Under the pieces are notes generated by a model. The model was given only the letters and a program-made list of their open reading frames with translations, was not told where the DNA came from and searched no databases. Positions 8,572-16,710 of a stretch of DNA of 64,000 nucleotides are shown in pieces. Source of the DNA: UBA5859 sp041940025 (lineage in GTDB: Bacteria; Pseudomonadota; Gammaproteobacteria; UBA5859); assembly GCA_041940025.1 (NCBI GenBank), contig JBGTSY010000002.1, positions 124,001 to 188,000 of the forward strand. Reading direction: 5' to 3'. Numbering within the stretch: position 1 is the first letter of the stretch; each line of letters begins with the position of its first letter. The translations under genes and the position numbers were made by a program.

Positions 8572-10043
8572 AGCATTTGCCTGTGTTACAAGTAATTGTT
8601 CCTTTAATTGCTGCACCCTGTTGTTTGATGATTCGCTCTCCCGCTGTGGTGGGTCGCTTTGTACAGCTGGCCACTGCTACCACGTTGCTTATCAGTTTTG
8701 CATTAGTGAGAGAAGTATTAGATCAGGGTGTGTTGAGTTATGCACTCAGTGGTTGGCAGGCACCTTGGGGAATTGAATATCGAATTGATGCCTTAAATGC
8801 GTACCTTTTACTGCTCGTTTCTTTGATAGGTACGATTGTTATATTTGCCGCTCCAACCAGCATTAGGAGCGAAATTGCTGAAGATAAACAGACTTATTTT
8901 TATGTGGCTTACCTACTCTGTTTTGCTGGCTTACTGGGAATTCTAGCCACGGGTGACGCCTTTAATGTCTTTGTCTTTTTGGAAATTTCCTCTCTCTCTT
9001 CGTATACCCTAATTGCGCTGGGCCAAGATAGACGTGCGTTGTGGGCTTCTTATCAATATCTGATTATGGGCACCATTGGCGCGACCTTTATCCTCATTGG
9101 TATCGGATTGATGTATATGATGACCGGAACTCTGAATATGCTTGATCTGTCAATGAGACTCGATGATGTTTCTGAGACCAATACGATTTTTACCGCATTT
9201 GCATTTTTATTTATCGGCGTCTGTTTAAAGCTGGCGCTGTTTCCATTGCATCTCTGGTTGCCAAACGCCTACACCTATGCGCCTTCTTTAGTGACTGCGT
9301 TTTTAGCTGCAACGGCTACAAAGGTTGCGATCTATATTCTATTGCGATTTGTGTTTACCGTATTCGGGGTGGAGTTTTCGCTCAGCTATTTGCCGGTGCG
9401 CGAAATACTGCTGGTTTTAGGTTTGATGGGGGTAATCATTGCTTCTATCGTTGCTATCTATCAATCAAACGTTAAGAAGTTATTTGCCTATTCCAGTGTG
9501 GCGCAGATCGGTTACATGATATTAGGATTAAGCATCGGCAGTGCAGCGGGCTTAATGGCGACGCTGTTACACATGTTTAATCATGCGCTGATGAAAGGTG
9601 CACTGTTTCTAGCGCTCACTTCAGTCGCTTTTCGATTAAAGCAAACCAACTTGGCAGATATGGCCGGAATTGGCCGGCAAATGCCATTTACCATGGCAGC
9701 GGTGGTGATTGGTGGGCTTAGCTTGATTGGCACTCCCCTCACCGTCGGCTTCATTAGTAAGTGGTACCTAGTGGTAGCGGTTATTGAACAGGGCTGGTGG
9801 CCTTTAGCTTTTGTGGTGTTGCTGGGTTCATTGCTGGCGCTGATATACGTTTGGCGAGTCGTGGAGACAGCCTATTTTCAACCAATCTCTAGTCAGCTGA
9901 GTGACATCCGGGAAGCGCCTTTAGGCATATTGGTGCCGATGTGGGTATTGGTGCTACTCAATCTTTATTTTGGTATCGATTCACACTTCACAGTCAGTGT
10001 GTCCGAGTTGGCTGCCAATAGTCTATTTGCGGAGTGGCGCTAA
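8565..10043 (+). CDS. mnhD: MrpD-like antiporter subunit (first NuoM/N-like copy)
   Basis: A 492-residue proton-translocating membrane protein of the NuoL/M/N family with about 14 helices. Core motifs are the glutamate-bearing NVFVFLEISSLSSYTLIALG near 129-148, KLALFPLHLWLPNAYTYAPSLVTAFLAATATKVAIY near 220-255 (buried lysines) and SSVAQIGYMILGLSIG with LLHMFNHALMKGALFL. GTG start overlapping mnhC by seven bases. It is the closest of the three large subunits to canonical MrpD. Confidence 0.9.
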   Translation: MLEHLPVLQVIVPLIAAPCCLMIRSPAVVGRFVQLATATTLLISFALVREVLDQGVLSYALSGWQAPWGIEYRIDALNAYLLLLVSLIGTIVIFAAPTSIRSEIAEDKQTYFYVAYLLCFAGLLGILATGDAFNVFVFLEISSLSSYTLIALGQDRRALWASYQYLIMGTIGATFILIGIGLMYMMTGTLNMLDLSMRLDDVSETNTIFTAFAFLFIGVCLKLALFPLHLWLPNAYTYAPSLVTAFLAATATKVAIYILLRFVFTVFGVEFSLSYLPVREILLVLGLMGVIIASIVAIYQSNVKKLFAYSSVAQIGYMILGLSIGSAAGLMATLLHMFNHALMKGALFLALTSVAFRLKQTNLADMAGIGRQMPFTMAAVVIGGLSLIGTPLTVGFISKWYLVVAVIEQGWWPLAFVVLLGSLLALIYVWRVVETAYFQPISSQLSDIREAPLGILVPMWVLVLLNLYFGIDSHFTVSVSELAANSLFAEWR

Positions 10044-11545
10044 TGGTGTCACCTGCACTCGTATTACAGTTCACTATTTTTGTCCCGTTGTTAGCGGCAA
10101 CGGGTCTTATTTTATTTCGTCGTCAACCCAATCTCAGAGAAGGGGTCACTTTAGTTGCAGGTGCGATCTTGTTTGCTCTGGTATTACATCTCTATTCGAA
10201 TTACCAACGAAATATTATTGCTAGCGTACATTGGTTAGAGATAGTGCCGGGTTTGGCATTGAGTTTTCGCGTGGAGGCGTTGAGTTTGATGTTTGCCTTG
10301 GTGGCCAGCTTGTTATGGCCAGTGACGACTCTCTATGCGATTGGTTATATGCGTGCTCATGAAGAGCACAATCAGACACGGTTTTACCTCTGTTTTGCGC
10401 TCGCAATCGCCGCAACCATGGCCATCTGTTTTTCGGCTAACCTTTTTACATTGTTTATATTCTATGAACTTCTAACCCTGTCCACCTATCCATTGGTCAC
10501 CCATTCGGGCACAGAAGGCGCGAAACAGGGTGGTCGAACTTATCTGGGCATTTTATTGAGTACCTCCATCGTCTTTTTCCTGTTCGCAATTATCTTGACC
10601 TGGGTATATGCGGGTACTTTGGAGTTTGTGCCAGGTGGTCTGTTTGATGAGACGGTGCCACAATCGGTACTCTCAGCGCTTTTGGTGTTGTTTTTCTTCG
10701 GGGTGGGTAAAGCGGCTCTGATGCCATTTCACCGTTGGTTACCAGCCGCTATGGTGGCGCCCACGCCAGTCAGTGCCCTGCTACATGCAGTGGCGGTTGT
10801 GAAAGCCGGTGTATTTACATTATTGAAAATTTCGCTGTTTGTTTTTGGCCTTGATTTGCTAACGCAGATCCAAGCAACTCAGTGGATGTTATATGTAGCG
10901 GGCACATCAGTATTATTGGCGTCCATAGTGGCCATCAGGCAGGACAATCTAAAGAAACGACTTGCCTATTCCACCATCGGGCAGCTTGGGTATATTACAG
11001 TGGGTGCATTACTGGCCACGCAGCTCGGCATCATTGGCGGTTCAATGCATATTGTTGCCCATGCATTTGGCAAGATCACTCTCTTTTTCTGTGCTGGAGC
11101 CATCTTGGTGGCAGCCCATAAAACGAAAGTCAGCGAACTACGAGGCATTGGCGCCCAGATGCCTATCACTATGGGCGCATTTTTTATCGCCTCCTTGAGC
11201 ATCATTGGCGTGCCACCAGGAGGAGGCACCTGGAGCAAATGGTATCTGATGTTAGGCAGTCTGGAGAGTGGCCAGTGGTTTATCGTGATCACATTAGCAA
11301 TCAGCACCTTGTTGAATATTGCTTATCTACTGCCCATTCCAGTATTAGCCTTTTTCCCAGCAAGAGGCAGTCGGGTTGTGATCTCTTCCCAGCACATAAA
11401 AGAAGCGCCCTTACCTGCATTATTAGCACTATGTTTGACGGCAACTTTGTCTATTTTATTGTTTCTTTATCCGCAGCCTTTTTATCAATTGAGTCACGCT
11501 ATTTTGGTGGCACCCGGAGCGCCCTATGCCCTCGCCGGAAACTAA
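10043..11545 (+). CDS. MrpA/NuoL-like antiporter subunit (second large copy)
   Basis: About 500 residues and 14 helices of the NuoL/MrpA N-terminal type: GVGKAALMPFHRWLPAAMVAPTPVSALLHAVAVVKAG is the NuoL/MrpA proton-channel signature, and IFYELLTLSTYPLV carries the conserved glutamate. The ATG at 10043, one base overlapping the previous TAA (TAATG) with GGAG eight bases upstream, is preferred to an in-frame GTG at 10034. Together with the DUF4040 segment of the fused subunit it would supply the two halves of a split MrpA. Confidence 0.88.
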   Translation: MVSPALVLQFTIFVPLLAATGLILFRRQPNLREGVTLVAGAILFALVLHLYSNYQRNIIASVHWLEIVPGLALSFRVEALSLMFALVASLLWPVTTLYAIGYMRAHEEHNQTRFYLCFALAIAATMAICFSANLFTLFIFYELLTLSTYPLVTHSGTEGAKQGGRTYLGILLSTSIVFFLFAIILTWVYAGTLEFVPGGLFDETVPQSVLSALLVLFFFGVGKAALMPFHRWLPAAMVAPTPVSALLHAVAVVKAGVFTLLKISLFVFGLDLLTQIQATQWMLYVAGTSVLLASIVAIRQDNLKKRLAYSTIGQLGYITVGALLATQLGIIGGSMHIVAHAFGKITLFFCAGAILVAAHKTKVSELRGIGAQMPITMGAFFIASLSIIGVPPGGGTWSKWYLMLGSLESGQWFIVITLAISTLLNIAYLLPIPVLAFFPARGSRVVISSQHIKEAPLPALLALCLTATLSILLFLYPQPFYQLSHAILVAPGAPYALAGN

Positions 11546-11840
11546 ATCTTATATTTTTGATAATCCGAAAAATGTCCAGCTGGTGATGCGCGGTCTATAT
11601 GTGCTCTGTGCTCTGTTGGTCATTTTTGATCTTGTGGTGCATCGACATACCTTACATCCCTGGGAACACCTATATGCTTTCTATCCCATTTATGGTTTTG
11701 TAAGCTGTGTGCTATTGGTGTTGTTAGCGAAGGTGATGCGACGTGTATTGATGCGTCCGGATGACTATTACGACAGTGTGGAATTACGTCACCTAAATGA
11801 GAGTGATCCTAGTGTGGAGAGCGCAGATGTGGATCACTGA
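11526..11840 (+). CDS. Small two-helix membrane protein within the Mrp operon
   Basis: A 104-residue product of no family I can name. Two hydrophobic helices (about residues 22-40 and 52-72) are joined by HRHTLHPWEHLYAFYPIYG, and the tail is acidic (NESDPSVESADVDH). It overlaps the preceding gene by 20 bases and the likely start of the next by 14, with GGAG nine to ten bases ahead of its ATG, so it is translated as part of the operon. Position between two large subunits suggests an accessory or linker subunit; this is inference. Confidence 0.75.
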   Translation: MPSPETKSYIFDNPKNVQLVMRGLYVLCALLVIFDLVVHRHTLHPWEHLYAFYPIYGFVSCVLLVLLAKVMRRVLMRPDDYYDSVELRHLNESDPSVESADVDH

Positions 11841-13518
11841 ACTACCACCCTTTGTTCCTTTTTACCTAGCTGCTCTGATGGCTGCCATAGTGACGGATCG
11901 CTTGCGTGCACTGATCATGTTGCTGGTGCCGGTGTTGGGAGGCGTGCATTTACTGAGCGTTCCCGAAGGTGTGCATTGGAGTGTTCAACTTTTAGAGTAT
12001 GAGTTAGCGCCCTATCGGGTAGATAAACTAAGCCTGTTGTTTGGCTATATTTTTCATATCGCAGCCTTTATATCAATTCTATATTCCCTGCATGTACGGG
12101 ATAGGATCCAGCAAGTAGCGGCATTGCTGTATGCCGGTAGCGCGCTGGGCGCTGTATTTAGTGGCGATCTGTTAAGTTTATTTGTGTTTTGGGAGATGTT
12201 GGCGCTCACTTCAGTATTTTTAGTTTGGGCCAGAGGCACGGAGCGCGCCTACTTGTCCGGGCTAAGATACTTGATTATTCAGGTATTGTCGGGAGTTCTG
12301 TTATTGGTGGGTGCGTTGTTATATCTGATACAAAAAGGCAACCTGACTTTTGATTTGATCGGATTAAATGGTGTCGCTAGTTGGTTTATCTTCCTAGCCT
12401 TCGGTATTAAATGCGCTTTTCCTTTAATGCATGGCTGGTTGACTGATGCCTATGGGGAGGCCACGCCTACGGGGACTGTTTTTCTCAGTGCGTTTACCAC
12501 TAAGGTCGCGGTTTACGCATTTGCCCGAGGATTTCCGGGTACAGAGTTATTGGTCTATCTGGGTACCGCCATGGCCTGTTTCCCGATTTTTTACGCAGTG
12601 ATTGAAAATGATCTGCGAAGAGTACTTGCCTATAGCATGATCAATCAGATCGGTTTTATGGTGGTGGGCATCGGTATTGGCACAGCCTTGTCTATCAATG
12701 GCGCTGTGTCGCATGCATTTAATGACATCATCTTTAAAGGTTTGTTGTTTATGAGCATGGGTGCCGTGTTGCACATGACCGGAATCATAGAAGGCTCTCG
12801 TTTAGGCGGATTATACAAATCGATGCCGAAAACCACCCTGCTCTGTATGGTGGGTGCGGCTTCTATCTCTGCATTTCCACTGTTTAGTGGATTTGTGAGC
12901 AAATCAATGGTGATGTTGGCGGCACAGCAGGAAGGCTACGATTGGGTTTGGTTGGCGTTGTTGTTTGCTTCTGCCGGGGTGTTTCATCATGCAGGAATTA
13001 AAATTCCCTATTTCGCCTTTTTTGCCCATGATTCTGGGATCCGCACCACTGAGCCGCCTGTCAATATGTTATTGGCGATGAGTATTGCTGCGTTTTTATG
13101 TATTGCCATTGGTGTCTATCCAGAGTTGGTCTATCAACTACTGCCCTTCGAAGTGGACTATCATCCTTATGATTTGACTCACGTACTCACCCAGACTCAA
13201 TTGCTCTTTTTCTCCGCTTTGGCATTTGTCTGGTTAAATTTGAAAGGCCTTTACCCGCCCGAATTGCCTTCAGTGAATTTAGATGTGGATTGGATATATA
13301 GAAGGCTGATGCCAAACATTTTGGGCGCGCTGTTGGGTTTTATTTGGTCAACCGACGCATCCCTGCGACGAACCTTTTTGCAACAGAAACACACCCTGCT
13401 CAAATATCTGGCTGATCACAATGAATCTGGTTTGCTTTCCGGCACCCGTCTTTCTGGGGTGATGGTATTGAGGGTGGCAGCACTGCTGGCCGCATTTCTC
13501 ATTCTCAGTTTTCTTTAA
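11827..13518 (+). CDS. MrpD-like antiporter subunit (third NuoM/N-like copy)
   Basis: A 563-residue member of the NuoL/M/N family, longer than the other two. Visible motifs: FVFWEMLALTSVFLVWARGTERA (conserved glutamate), FGIKCAFPLMHGWLTDAYGEATPTGTVFLSAFTTKVAVYAFARG (channel lysines), YSMINQIGFMVVGIGIG and HAFNDIIFKGLLFMSMGAV. The ATG at 11827 with GGAGA seven bases upstream is a better start than an in-frame ATG at 11797, which has no ribosome site. Last gene of the operon; no hairpin terminator was seen after it. Confidence 0.87.
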   Translation: MWITELPPFVPFYLAALMAAIVTDRLRALIMLLVPVLGGVHLLSVPEGVHWSVQLLEYELAPYRVDKLSLLFGYIFHIAAFISILYSLHVRDRIQQVAALLYAGSALGAVFSGDLLSLFVFWEMLALTSVFLVWARGTERAYLSGLRYLIIQVLSGVLLLVGALLYLIQKGNLTFDLIGLNGVASWFIFLAFGIKCAFPLMHGWLTDAYGEATPTGTVFLSAFTTKVAVYAFARGFPGTELLVYLGTAMACFPIFYAVIENDLRRVLAYSMINQIGFMVVGIGIGTALSINGAVSHAFNDIIFKGLLFMSMGAVLHMTGIIEGSRLGGLYKSMPKTTLLCMVGAASISAFPLFSGFVSKSMVMLAAQQEGYDWVWLALLFASAGVFHHAGIKIPYFAFFAHDSGIRTTEPPVNMLLAMSIAAFLCIAIGVYPELVYQLLPFEVDYHPYDLTHVLTQTQLLFFSALAFVWLNLKGLYPPELPSVNLDVDWIYRRLMPNILGALLGFIWSTDASLRRTFLQQKHTLLKYLADHNESGLLSGTRLSGVMVLRVAALLAAFLILSFL

Positions 13519-13735
13519 ACTTAGAGATTGCCCGGCGCCTATCTGCTTTAATCGGTCACTGCAAGCCTTGGCATACAGATATGAGGTTTATCTGCACGAT
13601 TGGGCAACATGATGAAGCTCATGCTGCCACGCAGAAAAAGGGAGGTGTAACCCGGAGAAAATTTTTACTGGACGAGACTGAGGCTGCGCGCTACCCAGGG
13701 AGCACACCCAATTATCGTTCGAGGTAAACCGATTT

Positions 13736-14005
13736 TCAGGATAGGTTGATTCTTTTTATCTGCTCATTCAAACGAGACTTGTGTCGTGCAGCCTTGTTTG
13801 GATGAATAATGCCTTTTCTGGCTAATTTATCTAATTCGGGTACGGCAGCTTGGAGAGCATCTTTGGCGTTTTCGGCATCGCCACTGGCGACGGCGCTATA
13901 ACCCCGCTTTAAATAAGTACGCATGCGGGAACGCAGGCTGGCATTGTGTGCTCTACGCTTATCGTTTTGGCGAGCACGTTTTCTAGCTTGGGCTGAATTG
14001 GCCAA
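13736..14005 (-). CDS. rpsT: 30S ribosomal protein S20
   Basis: Small-subunit protein binding the 5' domain of 16S rRNA. The 89-residue basic product starts MANSAQARKRARQNDKRRAHN and ends with RKGIIHPNKAARHKSRLNEQIKRI, the S20 signature. The start is TTG behind AGGAGA; a UUG start is also used by E. coli rpsT, where it is linked to autoregulation. The 217-base gap to the Mrp operon (13519-13735) shows nothing recognisable. Confidence 0.97.
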   Translation of the reverse strand: MANSAQARKRARQNDKRRAHNASLRSRMRTYLKRGYSAVASGDAENAKDALQAAVPELDKLARKGIIHPNKAARHKSRLNEQIKRINLS

Positions 14006-14044
14006 ATGTTTCTCCTAAAGGTGTCACTTAAGTCAAGAGGGCGA

Positions 14045-14073
14045 AATATGCTAAAAATCGACCAGATTGTCAA
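14045..14073 (-). promoter_or_regulatory. Sigma-70 promoter of rpsT
   Basis: On the reverse strand a consensus TTGACA (14073-14068) is followed after exactly 17 bases by CATATT (14050-14045), placing the start of transcription near 14038, about 33 bases before the rpsT TTG. Confidence 0.7.
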
Positions 14074-14094
14074 TCTATTGAATCTCTTTTGGTC

Positions 14095-14123
14095 TTGGCT
14101 GGCGTAACTTTTGCCATGATAAT
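14095..14123 (+). promoter_or_regulatory. Sigma-70 promoter of murJ
   Basis: TTGGCT at 14095-14100 and GATAAT at 14118-14123 are 17 bases apart, reading toward murJ. It lies back-to-back with the rpsT promoter. Confidence 0.55.
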
Positions 14124-14199
14124 ATGTGCCCCTTTTGGTTAATTTTTAGTGGCTTAGCGTCCATTCACAGGGTCTTGGTTGCTTTTTAAGGAGGATCGC

Positions 14200-15726
14200 C
14201 TGAAAAATCGGTTGTTAAAAGGTGCCGCCAATATTGGCTCCATGACTTTGGTTTCCCGAATTCTGGGATTTGTCAGAGATGTGGTACTGGCCAATTTATT
14301 CGGCAGTAGTGCTGGCGCCGATGCGTTTTTCGTAGCATTTAAAATACCGAACTTTCTCCGTAGGTTATTTGGTGAAGGCGCCTTCTCCCAAGCCTTTGTT
14401 CCCGTTTTATCCGAAACTAAATCGGTGCAGGGAGAACAGGCGGTCAAAGAGTTGGTGAATCACGTCACTGGCGTATTCGGTTTAATTTTGTTCGCCGTAA
14501 CCCTAATTGGGGTAATCGCTGCGCCCTTAATTATTATCGCTTTTGCACCGGGTTTTATAGACGAGCCGGCTAAGTTCGATTTGGCGGTGCAGATGCTACG
14601 CATTACCTTCCCTTATCTCCTTTTTATCAGTTTAGTGGCGCTAGCCGGTGGTATTTTAAATACCTATGGACACTTTACCGTGCCGGCGATCACGCCTGTG
14701 CTGTTAAATCTTTCCTTGATTGGTGCGGCGATTTTGCTGGCGCCAAGGATGACGCAGCCGATTGTCGCGCTTGCATGGGGCGTGTTTATTGGTGGTGTGG
14801 TTCAATTACTGTTTCAATTACCGGCCCTTTGGCGTATCAAACATCTGCCTATACCTATTCCCAAATGGCGCGATCCGGGGGTGAAGAAAATTTTCAAATT
14901 GATGATACCTGCCCTCTTTGGTGTGTCGGTGGCGCAAATTAATTTGTTATTGGATACCCTTTTGGCTTCATTTTTAGTCACAGGTAGTATCTCCTGGCTC
15001 TACTACTCGGATCGCCTAATGGAGTTTCCCATCGGCATATTGGGCGTGGCGGTGGGTACAGTGATTTTACCTCGATTGTCTAAAGATCATGCGTTGACTG
15101 AGCCGCAAGCATTTTCAGATACGCTTAGCTGGGCGCTGAAACTGATTCTGGTGGCAGGCATGCCCGCGTGTGTGATGTTGATCTTATTGGCTGCTCCCAT
15201 GCTCTCCACTCTGTTCCAATATGGCGCTTTCTCCGTTGATGACGTGGTGAAAGCGTCAATGAGTTTGCAAGCTTATAGTTTAGGTCTATTTGGATTTTTA
15301 GCGGTTAAAGTGTTGGCCCCCGGCTATTACGCCAGACAAGATACGAAAACACCGGTGCGTGTGGGTATAATTGCCATGGTGGCCAATATGATTTTAAACC
15401 TGATACTCATTTGGCCCTTACAGCATGTCGGGCTGGCAATGGCCACTGCGGGTGCCGCGTTGCTCAATGCCAGCCTACTTTGGCGAGGTTTACGCACTGA
15501 GGGCGTGATTCAACCGGGTGTGGGTTGGCGGAAATTTATTCTGAAAGTCTCCCTGGCTGCATTGATGATGGCCGGTTTTTTAATTTGGCAAACGCCAGAT
15601 CTGGTCAGCTGGCATCAATGGCCTGCTAGTGATCGTGCCCTACGCCTCTCTTGGTTACTCTTCGGAGGGGCAGTGATCTATTTAGCGATGCTGTGGATAA
15701 GCGGCGTACGTCGGACAGATTTTTAA
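14200..15726 (+). CDS. murJ: Lipid II flippase MurJ
   Basis: Flips the peptidoglycan precursor lipid II across the inner membrane; a 14-helix MOP-superfamily protein. The N-terminal part SMTLVSRILGFVRDVVLANLFG...DAFFVAFKIPNFLRRLFGEGAFSQAFVPVLSE is diagnostic. About 508 residues from the preferred start. That start is a CTG at 14200, five bases after an excellent AAGGAGGA; an in-frame TTG at 14179 lies upstream of that ribosome site. With the CTG start the N terminus aligns with the E. coli protein (short basic segment, then GSMT). ribF follows after 24 bases. Confidence 0.93.
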   Translation: MKNRLLKGAANIGSMTLVSRILGFVRDVVLANLFGSSAGADAFFVAFKIPNFLRRLFGEGAFSQAFVPVLSETKSVQGEQAVKELVNHVTGVFGLILFAVTLIGVIAAPLIIIAFAPGFIDEPAKFDLAVQMLRITFPYLLFISLVALAGGILNTYGHFTVPAITPVLLNLSLIGAAILLAPRMTQPIVALAWGVFIGGVVQLLFQLPALWRIKHLPIPIPKWRDPGVKKIFKLMIPALFGVSVAQINLLLDTLLASFLVTGSISWLYYSDRLMEFPIGILGVAVGTVILPRLSKDHALTEPQAFSDTLSWALKLILVAGMPACVMLILLAAPMLSTLFQYGAFSVDDVVKASMSLQAYSLGLFGFLAVKVLAPGYYARQDTKTPVRVGIIAMVANMILNLILIWPLQHVGLAMATAGAALLNASLLWRGLRTEGVIQPGVGWRKFILKVSLAALMMAGFLIWQTPDLVSWHQWPASDRALRLSWLLFGGAVIYLAMLWISGVRRTDF

Positions 15727-15750
15727 ATCCGTGTCCCCTATTTACCCTGA

Positions 15751-16701
15751 ATGATGCAAATAGTACTTGGACAACATAATTTAAAAGAGGACAGAGATCC
15801 CGCTGTGGTGACCATCGGTAATTATGATGGCGTGCATCTGGGTCATCAGTCTGTGATCTCACATCTGATCCAGAAGGCATCTTCGTTGAATTTACCGACT
15901 ACCTTGGTACTGTTTGAGCCTCATCCTCAGGAGTTTTTTAATAGGCAAAATGCGCCCTCACGCATTAGTACTTTTCGAGAAAAAGCTGAATTGATTCGAC
16001 AGGCCGGGATTCAACGGTTAGTCTGCTTACGATTCAACACCGTCCTCTCACAAATGTTGGCGGACGAATTTGTGCAACAGTTATTGATCGCTAAACTTGG
16101 AGTCAAGCATCTTGTGGTGGGGGACGACTTTAGGTTTGGCCGGGGTCGTGAAGGGGATTTCGCCTTATTGAATCAATATGCGCAAAGGGGCGCATTTAGC
16201 TTGGAGGCGATGCCAACCTTTGAAGTGGAGAATGCCCGGGTCAGTAGTACGAGAATCAGGCGGGCGTTAGAGCACGCAGACTTTGCACAGGCTGAAAAGT
16301 TATTAGGGCGCGCTTATTCCATCAGTGGGCGAATTTCCCATGGACAAAAATTAGGGCGCAAATTAGGATTTCCCACCCTAAATCTTCCTACTCGTCGTAT
16401 GCGTTCCCCCCTACAAGGTGTGTATGTGGTGGAAGTGGCGGGACTATCAGCACAGCGAGAGCCGGGGGTTGCCAACCTGGGTAGCCGTCCGACAGTTGCG
16501 GCAGAAGGCGTCACGTTAGAAGTCCATCTACTCGAAGCAGAGGGAGATTTTTATGGCCAAAGAGTAGAGGTGTTTTTCAAACAAAAAATTCGCGACGAGA
16601 AACGTTTTGACAACCTAGATGAACTAAAGGCTGCGATCCAACAAGATGTTAAGGCCGCTAGAGACTATTTTTACCCCAAATCGACATCCAGCTTAAAGTG
16701 A
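15751..16701 (+). CDS. ribF: Bifunctional riboflavin kinase/FAD synthetase
   Basis: Makes FMN from riboflavin and then FAD. The N-terminal adenylyltransferase domain (1 to about 170) has VTIGNYDGVHLGHQ with the nucleotidyl-transferase histidine pair and STRIRRAL; the C-terminal flavokinase domain (about 185-310) has GRKLGFPTLN and GVANLGSRPT. Length 316 is normal. It sits in the conserved run murJ-ribF-ileS-lspA-ispH and ileS starts nine bases after its stop. Confidence 0.96.
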   Translation: MMQIVLGQHNLKEDRDPAVVTIGNYDGVHLGHQSVISHLIQKASSLNLPTTLVLFEPHPQEFFNRQNAPSRISTFREKAELIRQAGIQRLVCLRFNTVLSQMLADEFVQQLLIAKLGVKHLVVGDDFRFGRGREGDFALLNQYAQRGAFSLEAMPTFEVENARVSSTRIRRALEHADFAQAEKLLGRAYSISGRISHGQKLGRKLGFPTLNLPTRRMRSPLQGVYVVEVAGLSAQREPGVANLGSRPTVAAEGVTLEVHLLEAEGDFYGQRVEVFFKQKIRDEKRFDNLDELKAAIQQDVKAARDYFYPKSTSSLK

Positions 16702-16710
16702 TATGTATTC

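Noticed and set aside
13519..13735. Structured RNA or tRNA in the gap between the Mrp operon and rpsT
   Set aside because: No T-loop, acceptor pairing or terminator hairpin could be identified.
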